A DNA stretch of 64,000 nucleotides from Azoarcus sp. DD4 (GCF_006496635.1 NZ_CP022958.1:4588001-4652000), one strand, 5' to 3'; shown: positions 27,427-36,079, counted from the stretch's first letter. The notes: generated by a model not told the origin, from the sequence alone. Program-made: numbers and translations.

Positions 27427-29043
27427 ATGACCACCGAACTCGATTTCGCCAGCCTCGGGCTGGCCGAACCCCTGCTGCGCGCCATTTCGGACACCGGCTA
27501 CACCACGCCGACCCCGATCCAGGCCAAGGCAATCCCGCTGGTGCTGGCGGGCGGCGACCTGCTCGCCGCCGCGCAGACCGGCACCGGCAAGACCGCCGGC
27601 TTCACCCTGCCGGTGCTGCACAAGCTCGCCGCCACCCATGTGCATCCGCACCCGGCCGGCAAGCCGCGCTGCCTGATCCTGACCCCCACCCGCGAACTCG
27701 CCGCCCAGGTGGAGGAATCGGTGCAGACCTACGGCAAGCACCTCGCGCTCACCTCGATGGTGATGTTCGGCGGGGTCAACATCAATCCGCAGATCAGCGC
27801 GCTGAAGAAGCGGGTCGACATCCTGGTCGCCACCCCCGGCCGCCTGCTCGACCACGTCGGCCAGAAGACGCTGGACCTCTCCGGCGTCGAGATCCTGGTG
27901 CTGGACGAAGCCGACCGCATGCTCGACATGGGCTTCATCCGCGACATCCGCAAGATCCTCGCGCTGCTGCCCAAGCAGCGCCAGAACCTGCTGTTCTCGG
28001 CGACCTTTTCCGACGAGATCCGCGAACTCGCCAATGGCCTGCTGCACAATCCGGGCTGCGTCGAGGTGGCGCCGCGCAATACCGCTTCCGAGCGCGTCGA
28101 CCAGACGGTCTACATGATCGGCCAGAAGCAGAAGCGCGAACTGCTGGCCTGGCTGATCAAGGAAAAGCAGTGGTTCCAGGTGCTGGTGTTCACCCGCACC
28201 AAGCATGGCGCCAACAAGCTCGCCGAATACCTCGGCAAGCATGACATCCCGGCCGCCGCCATCCACGGCAACAAGAGCCAGGGCGCACGCACCCGCGCGC
28301 TGTCGCAGTTCAAGGACGGCTCGCTGCCGGTGCTGGTCGCGACCGACATCGCGGCGCGCGGCCTCGACATCGACCAGTTGCCGCAGGTGGTCAATTTCGA
28401 GCTGCCCAACGTGCCGGAGGACTATGTGCACCGCATCGGCCGCACCGGCCGCGCCGGCGCCGACGGCAATGCGATCTCGCTGGTCGATGGCGAGGAAGTG
28501 AAGCTGCTGACGGCCATCGAACGCCTGATCCGGCGCAAGATCGATCGCGCCACCGCGGAAGGCTTCGTGCCCTCGGCGGTGCCCGACACCAGTGCGGACG
28601 ACGAGCGCGAGGAGCGTGGCAGTCACGATCGCGGCCGCGGTCGCCAAGGTCAGGGCCAGGGGCGTGTTCAAGGCCAGGGACGCGGCCAGGGGCAGACGCA
28701 ATCGCCGGGACGCCGCGGCGGCGACGGCCGCGCGCAGCAGGACCGCCCGGCCACGCCGGCACGCCAGGGCAACGGCAAGCCGCGCAACGACAAGCCCCGC
28801 GGCGAACCCAACGGCAATCGCGCCCAACCGGCGCAGCACAGGGAGGTCGATGGCAACCGGATCGCGCCGCAGCGCCCCGACGTCGACGGCAACCGCATGC
28901 CGGCCCCGTCGCGCCGCAGCGAGGTCAACGGCAATCGCGCCCAGCCGGCGCCGCGCCAGGGCCAGGGCCAGAACAACCGTGGCGGGCGTCCCGCGCAGCA
29001 GCGCGCGGCGCTGTTCTCCGCCAAGCCGGGCGGCAATCGCTGA
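27427..29043 (+). CDS. rhlE: DEAD-box ATP-dependent RNA helicase RhlE
   Basis: A 538-residue helicase with the Q motif (GYTTPTPIQ), motif I (AAQTGTGKT), Ia (PTRELAAQ), DEAD, SAT, and C-terminal motifs including VATDIAARGLDID and HRIGRTGRAG. RhlE acts in RNA remodelling and ribosome assembly. From about residue 395 the tail is disordered, rich in Gly, Arg and Gln, and contains four imperfect repeats that each begin GNR. The tail likely binds RNA non-specifically. The 271-base upstream region separates it from the divergent M48 gene and may include a long 5' leader. Confidence 0.93.
   Translation: MTTELDFASLGLAEPLLRAISDTGYTTPTPIQAKAIPLVLAGGDLLAAAQTGTGKTAGFTLPVLHKLAATHVHPHPAGKPRCLILTPTRELAAQVEESVQTYGKHLALTSMVMFGGVNINPQISALKKRVDILVATPGRLLDHVGQKTLDLSGVEILVLDEADRMLDMGFIRDIRKILALLPKQRQNLLFSATFSDEIRELANGLLHNPGCVEVAPRNTASERVDQTVYMIGQKQKRELLAWLIKEKQWFQVLVFTRTKHGANKLAEYLGKHDIPAAAIHGNKSQGARTRALSQFKDGSLPVLVATDIAARGLDIDQLPQVVNFELPNVPEDYVHRIGRTGRAGADGNAISLVDGEEVKLLTAIERLIRRKIDRATAEGFVPSAVPDTSADDEREERGSHDRGRGRQGQGQGRVQGQGRGQGQTQSPGRRGGDGRAQQDRPATPARQGNGKPRNDKPRGEPNGNRAQPAQHREVDGNRIAPQRPDVDGNRMPAPSRRSEVNGNRAQPAPRQGQGQNNRGGRPAQQRAALFSAKPGGNR
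28813..28965 (+). repeat. In-frame GNR repeats in rhlE tail
   Basis: Four imperfect units of 12-14 codons, each starting Gly-Asn-Arg: GNRAQPAQHREVD, GNRIAPQRPDVD, GNRMPAPSRRSEVN and GNRAQPAPRQ. They are coding repeats, not a CRISPR array. Confidence 0.7.
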
Positions 29044-29115
29044 AGCCTTTCCCGGCGCCCGCCGGGAATGCCTGCCCGGAAGAACGCTGCGGCCCCTCAC
29101 GGGGCCGCAGTCACG

Positions 29116-30834
29116 TCAGCGGGTCACTGCCACCTGCCGGCCGACGCCATCGGCGCGCTCACGCCGCTGTGCCAGCCGGTCGAGCGCCGACACGATGGCG
29201 AGCACCGAGGCGGTGACGATGTTGGCGTGGATGCCGACACCGAAGGTGCTGCCAGCGCCCTCGCCGTCGGCCAGCTCGATGTAGGCCACCGCGCGTGCAT
29301 CGCCGCCCTGGCCGAGCGCGCGTTCCTCGTAGCCGAGCAACACCGCGCCGGCGTCGAGCGCATGCAGCGCGGCGTCGATGGGGCCGTTGCCGACGCCGCG
29401 CAACACGCGGCGCACGCCCTCTTCCTCCACCGTCAGGCTGATGCCCTGCTGGCCGCCGTGCTCGGAAAGGTGGTGCTCGACGTAGGCCCAAGGCGCCGAC
29501 ACCGCGAGGTACTCCTCTTCGAACGCCCGCCAGATGTCGCCCGCGCTCAGTTCGGTGCCGCGTTCGTCGGTGATGCGCTGGATCGCCGCCGAGAACTCCA
29601 CCTGCAAGCGGCGCGGCATCACCAGGCCGTATTCGGCTTCGAGCAGGTAGGCGATGCCGCCTTTGCCCGACTGGCTGTTCACCCGGATGATGGATTCGTA
29701 GCTGCGGCCGAGGTCGGCCGGATCCACCGGCAGATAGGGCACCTCCCACACCGCATCCGGCTGCTGCACGGCGAAGCCCTTCTTGATCGCATCCTGGTGC
29801 GATCCGGAAAACGCGGTGAACACGAGATCGCCGACATAGGGGTGGCGCGGATGGATCGGCAACTGGGTGCAGTGCTCCACCGTGCGCGCGACCTCGTTGA
29901 TGCGCGAGAAGTCCAGCCCCGGATGCACGCCCTGGCTGTAGAGATTGAGCGCCAGGGTGACGAGGTCGACGTTGCCGGTGCGCTCGCCGTTGCCGAACAG
30001 GCAGCCCTCGACGCGGTCGGCGCCCGCCATCACCGCGAGCTCGGCGGCGGCCACCGCGGTGCCGCGGTCGTTGTGCGGATGCACCGAGAGCAGCACGCTG
30101 TCACGCCGGGCGAGGTGGCGGTGCATCCACTCGATCTGGTCGGCATAGACGTTGGGGGTGCTCATCTCCACCGTCGCCGGCAGGTTGATGATGCATTTCT
30201 GCTGCGGCGTCGGCTGCCACACCTCGATCACCGCGTTGGCGACCTCGATCGCGAAGTCGAGTTCGGTACCGGAGAACACTTCCGGGCTGTACTGGAAGGT
30301 GAAGTCGGTGCCGGTATGGCGCGCCGCCATCTCGAGGAAGTGGCGCGCACTGTCGACCGCGATCTGCTTGGTGCCGGCGCGGTCGGTGTCGAACACGATG
30401 CGGCGGAAGTTGGGCGCCACCGCGCTATAGACGTGCACGATGGCGCGCTTGGCGCCGCGCACCGATTCAAAGGTGCGCTCAATCAGGTGCGGCCGCGCCT
30501 GGGTGAGCACCTCGATGGTGACGTCGTCGGGAATATGGCCGCCTTCGATGAGTTCGCGCACGAAGTCGAAGTCGGTCTGCGACGCGGCGGGAAAGGCGAC
30601 CTCGATCTCCTTGAGGCCGATCTCCACCAGCATCTTGAACATGCGCATCTTGCGCTCGCCGTTCATCGGCTCGAACAGCGCCTGGTTGCCGTCGCGCAGG
30701 TCGGTGCTCATCCAGACCGGCGGGCGGGTGATCGTGTTGTCGGGCCAGGTCCGGTCGGTGAGGCCGCGGCCGCCGGGCACGACGCCGGCAAAGGGGTTGG
30801 CGGGACGGTACTTGGTCTGCGGGTTCTTCAACAT
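29116..30834 (-). CDS. leuA: 2-isopropylmalate synthase LeuA
   Basis: The first committed enzyme of leucine synthesis, condensing acetyl-CoA with 2-oxoisovalerate. It has 572 residues, the long LeuA type common in beta- and gammaproteobacteria. The catalytic TIM barrel shows MSTDLRDGNQALFEPM, the metal-binding HPHNDRG and GNGERTGNVDLV. The C-terminal domain (from about 440) is the leucine-sensing regulatory domain (GVGNGPIDAALHALDA). AGGAAACGACC precedes the ATG. Two short leucine-rich reading frames lie upstream in the leader and probably regulate it. Confidence 0.97.
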   Translation of the reverse strand: MLKNPQTKYRPANPFAGVVPGGRGLTDRTWPDNTITRPPVWMSTDLRDGNQALFEPMNGERKMRMFKMLVEIGLKEIEVAFPAASQTDFDFVRELIEGGHIPDDVTIEVLTQARPHLIERTFESVRGAKRAIVHVYSAVAPNFRRIVFDTDRAGTKQIAVDSARHFLEMAARHTGTDFTFQYSPEVFSGTELDFAIEVANAVIEVWQPTPQQKCIINLPATVEMSTPNVYADQIEWMHRHLARRDSVLLSVHPHNDRGTAVAAAELAVMAGADRVEGCLFGNGERTGNVDLVTLALNLYSQGVHPGLDFSRINEVARTVEHCTQLPIHPRHPYVGDLVFTAFSGSHQDAIKKGFAVQQPDAVWEVPYLPVDPADLGRSYESIIRVNSQSGKGGIAYLLEAEYGLVMPRRLQVEFSAAIQRITDERGTELSAGDIWRAFEEEYLAVSAPWAYVEHHLSEHGGQQGISLTVEEEGVRRVLRGVGNGPIDAALHALDAGAVLLGYEERALGQGGDARAVAYIELADGEGAGSTFGVGIHANIVTASVLAIVSALDRLAQRRERADGVGRQVAVTR

Positions 30835-30977
30835 GGTCGTTTCCTTCGTGTTCGGGCATCACAAATCGGGGAGGCGTCGGCCAGCGCGGTATGGGCGCGG
30901 GGGCTACCGGACGGCCGCGAGGTCGTGGTCCGGCAACCGGGTCGCAGTCGTAGCGTGTCGAGAAGGGCGAGGATCAT
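30828..30977 (-). CDS. Candidate leuA leader peptide (49 codons, Leu-rich start)
   Basis: A short frame starting at ATG 30977, with ACGGAG six bases upstream. It encodes MILALLDTLRLRPG, five leucines in the first eleven codons including a CTA codon, then a Cys/Thr/Arg-rich part. It stops at 30830-30828, overlapping the leuA start. A CCGGAC/GTCCGG hairpin (30907-30933) lies inside it. The arrangement looks like ribosome-mediated attenuation or translational coupling by leucyl-tRNA level, although no T-run terminator precedes leuA. Confidence 0.45.
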   Translation of the reverse strand: MILALLDTLRLRPGCRTTTSRPSGSPRAHTALADASPICDARTRRKRPC

Positions 30978-31213
30978 GATGAACTCCGTGGGGCGCGGCA
31001 TCGCCACCGCCGGAACAGGTCGACAAACGGACCTCGCCCGGAAGGCGGCACAGGAAAACGACAGGAGGGGGGAAGGATTTAGCTGCGCGGGGAGCGCAGC
31101 AGCAGGCCCAGCGCGAGCAGCACCGGTGCGAGCAGGAGAGCGAAGGAGGAGAGGGCCTGGGTGGCCGGGTTCGCGTTCATGGGATCAACCGTAACCGCCC
31201 GGACGCAGGTGCG
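30835..31213 (-). other. Leader region between bluB and leuA
   Basis: About 380 bases without a conventional gene. It holds the two short leucine-rich frames and two hairpins described separately. I could not identify a convincing -35/-10 pair or an intrinsic terminator for bluB in it. Confidence 0.5.
31079..31180 (-). CDS. Short Leu-rich ORF upstream of leuA (33 codons)
   Basis: ATG 31180 opens a 33-residue frame with ten leucines (ALLLAPVLLALGLLLRSPRS at its end), followed by a stop at 31081-31079. A perfect GCTGCGC/GCGCAGC hairpin (31082-31100) covers its last codons. It could be a second leucine-responsive leader peptide or a tiny membrane protein. It is too short for codon statistics to decide. 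Confidence 0.4.
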   Translation of the reverse strand: MNANPATQALSSFALLLAPVLLALGLLLRSPRS

Positions 31214-31870
31214 TCAAGCCCCGGGCCAGCGATTTTCGCCGAGCAGGGTGTCGAGCGGCAGGCGCTCGGCCCATTGTTCCAGTTCCAGCATCGGCTTCGG
31301 ATAGAAGGCCTCGACGTGGCCGATGCAGAGGATGGCCACCGGTCGCGCGCCCGGCGGCATCGCCAGCAGCCCGGCGAGCTTGTCCGGATCGAAAATCGAC
31401 ACCCAGCCCATGCCCAGGCCCTCGGCGCGCGCCGCCAGCCACATGTTCTGGATGGCGCAGGCGACCGAGGCCAGGTCCATCTCGGGCAGGGTGCGGCGCC
31501 CGAAGATGTGGCGCTCGCGGTGGTCGGTAAGCGCCACCACGATCACCTCGCCGGCCTCGCGCAGGCCTTCGACCTTGAGCCTCATGAACTCGTCCTCGCG
31601 CTCGCCGAGCGCCCGCGCCGTCTCCACGCGCTCCTCCTCCACCAGGATCTGCAGGCGCTCGCGCAAGGCTGCATCGGTGATGCGGACGAAACGCCAGGGC
31701 TGCATGTAGCCGACGCTGGGCGCATGGTGGGCAGCCCACAACAGCCGCTGCAGCACGGCCGGATCGACGGCGCCGGGGCGAAAATGGCGCATGTCGCGGC
31801 GCTCGGCGATGACGCGGTACACCGCGTCGATCTCGGCGGAGGAAAAGGCGTGCGGCTCGGCTGGGGTCAT
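31214..31870 (-). CDS. bluB: 5,6-dimethylbenzimidazole synthase BluB
   Basis: BluB cannibalises reduced FMN with oxygen to make 5,6-dimethylbenzimidazole, the lower ligand of cobalamin. The 218-residue nitroreductase-fold protein carries the BluB-specific start ERRDMRHFRPGAVD and LLWAAHHAPSVGYMQPWRFVRI, plus EGLREAGEVIVVAL and a GLGMGWVSIFDP segment. ATG 31870 is the family-consistent start. Its presence shows the organism can make its own DMB and complements the two cob clusters in this window. It lies 70 bases after rquA on the same strand. Confidence 0.93.
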   Translation of the reverse strand: MTPAEPHAFSSAEIDAVYRVIAERRDMRHFRPGAVDPAVLQRLLWAAHHAPSVGYMQPWRFVRITDAALRERLQILVEEERVETARALGEREDEFMRLKVEGLREAGEVIVVALTDHRERHIFGRRTLPEMDLASVACAIQNMWLAARAEGLGMGWVSIFDPDKLAGLLAMPPGARPVAILCIGHVEAFYPKPMLELEQWAERLPLDTLLGENRWPGA

Positions 31871-31940
31871 GGCGACTGGGGCTGGGCGGGGTCGGGGCGC
31901 ACCAGTGTACCCGGCGCGCCGCGGGCCTGCACCCTCTGCC

Positions 31941-32675
31941 TCAAGCCGCCGCTTCGGTGTCGCGGCGGTCGCCGATGACGATCTGGTACAGCCCGCCGAA
32001 CAGCGTCCGCTTCTGCCAGGAAAACGCGGCGGATTGCGCGGACAACGTGGCGATATCGGTATCGAGCAGGGACTCCGCATAGGGTTCCAGCCAGCGGAAC
32101 ACCGCCGCCATCGGCCAGCGCAGCGGATGGCGGGCATGTGGCCTGTGGTAGTCGACGAAGACCACCCTGCCTCCGGGCGCCACGGCATCCAGCAGATGAC
32201 CGACGATGCGGCTGCGGGTAGTCGCCGGAACCTCGTGCAGCAGGAAGAAGCAGCACACGCCGTCGTAAGCGCGCCAACCCGGGCACCCGCCGGCCAGATC
32301 GGCGCGCCGCACACTGGCCTGCGGCAGCCCGGCCAGCTTGCGGCGGGCATTGGCGACCTGCAGCGGCGCGACATCCACCACCTCCAGCCGCCCTTCGCTG
32401 CCGACGCGGCGGGCCAGCATCGCGGAAAACCCGCCGTAGACGCAGGCCGCCTGCAGCACCCGTGAACCGGGCCGGAACGCGGCCACCGCCGCCTGCATCA
32501 GCCGGTGCGCGTTGCCCCACAGGATCGCCGACACGACGGACGGGCGATCCAGCCAGCCCAGCGTGCGGCGATCGAGGTAGGCCCACGAGTAGGTGCGCCT
32601 CAGGTAGAGGGGGACGGGATCGTCGGCGCCTGCGCCATCAGGCCGCAAGGCGGGGTCGTCGGGGATCGGCTCCAT
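31941..32675 (-). CDS. rquA: Rhodoquinone biosynthesis protein RquA
   Basis: A 244-residue class I SAM-fold protein. Its sequence matches RquA rather than UbiG/UbiE: YLRRTYSWAYLDRR, a VVSAILWGNAHRL stretch, SRVLQAACVYGGFSAMLA in place of the usual glycine-rich methyltransferase motif, VDVAPLQVANARRKL, CFFLLHEVP, FVDYHRPHARHPLRWPM and a terminal FGGLYQIVI. RquA is known to convert ubiquinone to rhodoquinone, using SAM as amino donor. Rhodoquinone supports fumarate reduction under low oxygen. ATG 32675 is chosen; ATG 32687 adds four residues. The identification is from recognised motifs, not a database search. Confidence 0.88.
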   Translation of the reverse strand: MEPIPDDPALRPDGAGADDPVPLYLRRTYSWAYLDRRTLGWLDRPSVVSAILWGNAHRLMQAAVAAFRPGSRVLQAACVYGGFSAMLARRVGSEGRLEVVDVAPLQVANARRKLAGLPQASVRRADLAGGCPGWRAYDGVCCFFLLHEVPATTRSRIVGHLLDAVAPGGRVVFVDYHRPHARHPLRWPMAAVFRWLEPYAESLLDTDIATLSAQSAAFSWQKRTLFGGLYQIVIGDRRDTEAAA

Positions 32676-33043
32676 GGCGGATAGCATACCCGAGAGCGCT
32701 GCACGACAAGTGCAACGGCATCGACCGGGGAATGTCCGCATTTCCGCCTCCGCCCGGCACGCCGGAACGGCGCCCCTGCATATGCCGAACGCGATACACG
32801 ACGGAGTCCGCCGGAATTGCGAAGAAGCGCACGGTTCCTTGCATTTCGCCACTCTGGCGGGCATCGCGCATTTGAAAAAATCCCATTTCCACGCTATGGT
32901 CTCCGCCTTGATTTTGACAGCCGTATTACGATCTTCCGTCGAGCTCCGCCATTGGCGCGAACACCAGGAAGCCGCAAACTGCGCCCTCCCCCGCGAGACC
33001 CATCGCGCCGTGCTGTCGCCGGTACCCAATTTGGAGAAGTCGG
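32676..33043. other. Divergent gap between rquA and ODP-fold gene
   Basis: 368 bases with no gene of their own. It contains the candidate promoter at 32872-32900 for the plus-strand gene. Nothing clear was found for rquA. Short frames through it are not protein-like. Confidence 0.4.
32872..32900 (+). promoter_or_regulatory. Sigma-70-type promoter for ODP/GGDEF-EAL operon
   Basis: TTGAAA (32872-32877), a 17-base spacer and TATGGT (32895-32900) form a near-consensus promoter about 144 bases upstream of the start at 33044. The local sequence is AT-rich compared with its surroundings. Confidence 0.5.
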
Positions 33044-33811
33044 ATGCGTAACGTCGAGCTTTTCGGCGCTGTAGGGCACAAGTTCATCCTGTTGAACGAA
33101 AGCGAACCTGGAGAGGAAGACGGCGTCCGTTCCAACCAGTATCTGATCGTCCGCGACGGCAGCGGCGTGCTGCTCGATCCAGGCGGTTTCGGCGTGATGC
33201 CGCGGGTGCTCGCCGAAATGCTGCGCTATGCCAAACCCGAACAGATCCGCGCCATCCTGCTGTCGCACCAGGATCCGGACATCGTCGGCGGACTGTCGAC
33301 CTGGCTGGAGCTCACGCCCGCCGAAGTCTTCGTTTCCAGCATCTGGATGCGCTTCCTGCCGCATTACGGCCTGCGCGACATGAGCCGCTTCCGCGGCGTG
33401 CCCGACGAAGGCATGGAATGCGAGGTCGCGCCCGGTTTCCACCTGCGCATCGTGCCGGCTCACTTCCTGCATTCGGAAGGCCAGATCAACGTCTATGACC
33501 CGGTGTCGCGCATCCTCTTCACCGGCGACATCGGCGCGGCGATGCTGCCCAACGACCGCGACGACGCCTTCGTCGACGACTTCGCCACCCACCTGCCCTT
33601 CATCGAGGGCTTCCATCGTCGCTACATGGGCTCGAACCATGCCATCCGCTGCTGGCTCGACACCATCGCCGACCTCGACATCGACATGCTCGCCCCCCAG
33701 CACGGCCCGATCTACCGCGGCCGCGCGGTGCAGGATTTCCTCGCCTGGCTGAGCGACCTCAAGTGCGGCATCGACCTGCTCGAAGCCGGCGGACGCTTCC
33801 GGAAGGCGTAG
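33044..33811 (+). CDS. Oxygen-binding diiron protein (ODP, FprA-like metallo-beta-lactamase fold)
   Basis: A 255-residue protein of the flavodiiron/ODP branch of the metallo-beta-lactamase superfamily, without the flavodoxin domain. Ligand motifs are HQDPD (in AILLSHQDPDIVGG), H in VPAHFLHSEGQ, D in FTGDIGAA and H in APQHGPIYRG, so the diiron site looks complete. Stand-alone ODPs bind oxygen reversibly and act as oxygen or redox sensors. It is six bases upstream of a GGDEF/EAL gene and almost certainly cotranscribed, so it may modulate that enzyme. GGAGAAG precedes the start. Confidence 0.85.
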   Translation: MRNVELFGAVGHKFILLNESEPGEEDGVRSNQYLIVRDGSGVLLDPGGFGVMPRVLAEMLRYAKPEQIRAILLSHQDPDIVGGLSTWLELTPAEVFVSSIWMRFLPHYGLRDMSRFRGVPDEGMECEVAPGFHLRIVPAHFLHSEGQINVYDPVSRILFTGDIGAAMLPNDRDDAFVDDFATHLPFIEGFHRRYMGSNHAIRCWLDTIADLDIDMLAPQHGPIYRGRAVQDFLAWLSDLKCGIDLLEAGGRFRKA

Positions 33812-33817
33812 ACGCGC

Positions 33818-35992
33818 ATGGCACTCACCCCCTCCGCGAACCCGCAGGGCGACTCCAGCCTCACGCCCCACCGCCTGCGCGTCATCGGCGATCTGGCCGG
33901 CCTGCTCGAAGACCAGACCCGCACCCGCTACTTCAGCGAGACCCTGGGCAAGATGACCCGCGAGATGCACGCGGACGTCATCCAACGCCTGTCGGGCGCG
34001 ATCGATACCGGCAAGCACCCCGAATTCGTCGAGCTGATGACCCAGGCGCGCGACATCTGCGGGCGCCTGTCCGACAGTTTCGACCTGCTGCTGGCCGAGC
34101 GCACCCGCCAGTGGGACGCCAGCCACGGCTCGCTGTGCGGCATCATCAACGAGTTCGACGACATGTTCACGCTGCTGTCGAACACCCTGGTGGAGCGCGA
34201 ACTGCTCGAACGCCAGAGCCAGGTGCTCGAACAGATCATCCTGTCGCACGAGCGCATCGGCCAGTGGAAGGCCTTCGTCCAGGCCATCCTCAACGATTTC
34301 CACGCCATCTTCCCGTTCGACCTCTTTTTCGTCGCCTTCGCCGAAGAGAACGGGCTGATGCTCAACGTCTATTACTTTGGCGAATGCGACGAAGAGTACC
34401 GCATCGCCACCCGCCAGCAGCTGGCCCGGCGCATGATCGAAAGCCTGGGCCTGCCGCCGGATTCGCCGCTCGATTACGAGGAATTCCAGGTCCAGCGCGG
34501 CAACAGCATCCACACCGTGCGGCCGGAACAGATGATCACCGTGCGGGTGCCGGAGCACTCGTCCCAGCTCGCCGGCCTGCTCGGCGTCACCTTCCTGTCG
34601 TCGCAGGAGCTCAACCCGCGCGAGGAAAGCGTGATCCGCTCCATCCTCGCGGTGATGGTGATGGTGGTCGGCTCCAGCAAGGTGCTGTCGCGCACGCTGG
34701 CCGAGCTCGAGTACTACTCGATGCACGACCCGCTCACCGGCCTCTACAACCGGCGCCATTTCAACAACATGCTGGAGTACGAGATCGGCCGTTCCGAGCG
34801 CCACCAGCACGAGTTCGCCCTGCTGCTGCTCGACCTCGACGACTTCAAGGACGTCAACGACTCCTACGGCCATCCCACCGGCGACAGCGTGCTGGTGCGC
34901 GTCGCCGAGATCCTGCGCGGCCACATCCGCAAGGGCGATCTCGCCACCCGCATCGGCGGCGACGAGTTCGCCATCATGCTGATGGAAACCGGCAACGACG
35001 GCGCGGTGGCGGTGGCGGAGAAGCTCGGTGCCGCGCTGCGCGGCACCAGCTTCGAAAGCCCCAACGGCAAGCGCTTCCACATCACCACCTCGATCGGCGT
35101 GGTGGTCTATCCGCGCGACGCCCGCACCGAGCACGACCTGCTGGCCGGGGTGGACATCGCGATGTACCGCGCCAAGGAGCTGGGCAAGGACAGCGCCTGC
35201 ACGCTGGCGTCGATGCCCGGCCAGCTCAAGGCCACCCGCGTGACCCGCGACTACGCCGAGAAGCTGCGCGAGGCGCTGCGCGAGAACCGCATGGTTCCGT
35301 ACTTCCAGCCCATCGTCGATTGCCACACCGGGGTGCCATTCGCCTGCGAGACGGTCGCCCGCCTGAAGGAGAAGACCGGCGAGACCATCGCCGCCGGTGC
35401 CTTCATCGACACCATCGAGAAATACGGCCTGGGCCGCGAGCTCGACCGCGTCATCATCCGCCAGACGCTGGAAGTCGCAGCCGCCCGCGCCCGCAGCGGG
35501 GCGCCGCCGCTGCGCGTGTTCATCAACCTGTCGGCGCAGGAGATCCAGGGCCGCGGCATCCTCGGCTATGCCGAAGAGCTGTGCAACGAACTGGGCATCC
35601 CGCCCAGCCAGGTGGTGTTCGAGATCCTCGAACGCGACGCCATCGGCGACATGACCAACATGCGCAAATTCCTCGCGAACCTGCGCAAGAAGGGCTTCGC
35701 CTTCGCGCTGGACGACTTCGGCAGCGGCTACAACTCCTTCCACTACCTGCGCGAGCTGCACTTCGAGTTCGTCAAGATCGACGGCGCTTTCGTGCGCAGC
35801 ATCGTCGAATCGCCGATCGACCGCGCGCTGGTGCGCAACCTCACCAACCTGTGCAAGGAAATCGGCATCCTCACCGTCGCCGAGTTCGTCGAATCCGAGG
35901 AAATCCTCGAGATGCTGCGCGAGATGGGCATCGACTACGTCCAGGGCTACCACATCGGCATGCCGCTGCCGAAGATGCCCGACGTCGCCTGA
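33818..35992 (+). CDS. GGDEF/EAL protein with variant EAL motif
   Basis: A 724-residue cytoplasmic cyclic-di-GMP protein. Residues 1-130 are helical, and about 145-290 look like a GAF-type sensor. The GGDEF domain (about 305-465) has an intact GGDEF core (RIGGDEFAIML). The EAL domain (about 485-724) has CETVARLK where EAL is usual. The other catalytic positions are recognisable but altered: INLSAQ, EILERD, LDDFGSGYNS, VKIDG, AEFVES and VQGYHIG. It may therefore be a cyclase with a weakened or purely binding EAL domain. It forms an operon with the ODP-fold gene. Confidence 0.9.
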   Translation: MALTPSANPQGDSSLTPHRLRVIGDLAGLLEDQTRTRYFSETLGKMTREMHADVIQRLSGAIDTGKHPEFVELMTQARDICGRLSDSFDLLLAERTRQWDASHGSLCGIINEFDDMFTLLSNTLVERELLERQSQVLEQIILSHERIGQWKAFVQAILNDFHAIFPFDLFFVAFAEENGLMLNVYYFGECDEEYRIATRQQLARRMIESLGLPPDSPLDYEEFQVQRGNSIHTVRPEQMITVRVPEHSSQLAGLLGVTFLSSQELNPREESVIRSILAVMVMVVGSSKVLSRTLAELEYYSMHDPLTGLYNRRHFNNMLEYEIGRSERHQHEFALLLLDLDDFKDVNDSYGHPTGDSVLVRVAEILRGHIRKGDLATRIGGDEFAIMLMETGNDGAVAVAEKLGAALRGTSFESPNGKRFHITTSIGVVVYPRDARTEHDLLAGVDIAMYRAKELGKDSACTLASMPGQLKATRVTRDYAEKLREALRENRMVPYFQPIVDCHTGVPFACETVARLKEKTGETIAAGAFIDTIEKYGLGRELDRVIIRQTLEVAAARARSGAPPLRVFINLSAQEIQGRGILGYAEELCNELGIPPSQVVFEILERDAIGDMTNMRKFLANLRKKGFAFALDDFGSGYNSFHYLRELHFEFVKIDGAFVRSIVESPIDRALVRNLTNLCKEIGILTVAEFVESEEILEMLREMGIDYVQGYHIGMPLPKMPDVA

Positions 35993-36037
35993 GCCCGGCC
36001 CAGCGTTTTCTGCATACTCAATTGACGTAACGACAGC

Positions 36038-36067
36038 TTGCGCGCTGCCGTGCGCGTCGACTATCCT
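36038..36067 (+). promoter_or_regulatory. Candidate promoter of cob operon
   Basis: TTGCGC (36038-36043), 18 bases and TATCCT (36062-36067) sit immediately upstream of the cobalamin riboswitch, giving a predicted transcript start near 36074. The hexamers are only moderately close to consensus. Confidence 0.4.
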
Positions 36068-36079
36068 CGCGCTGCATTC

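Noticed and set aside
28620..29040. Possible CRISPR-like tandem repeats
   Set aside because: The repeats are in frame, imperfect and part of the RhlE disordered tail.
32894..35953. 1019-codon minus-strand open frame
   Set aside because: Antisense shadow of the ODP and GGDEF/EAL genes, whose motifs are clear in the opposite frame.
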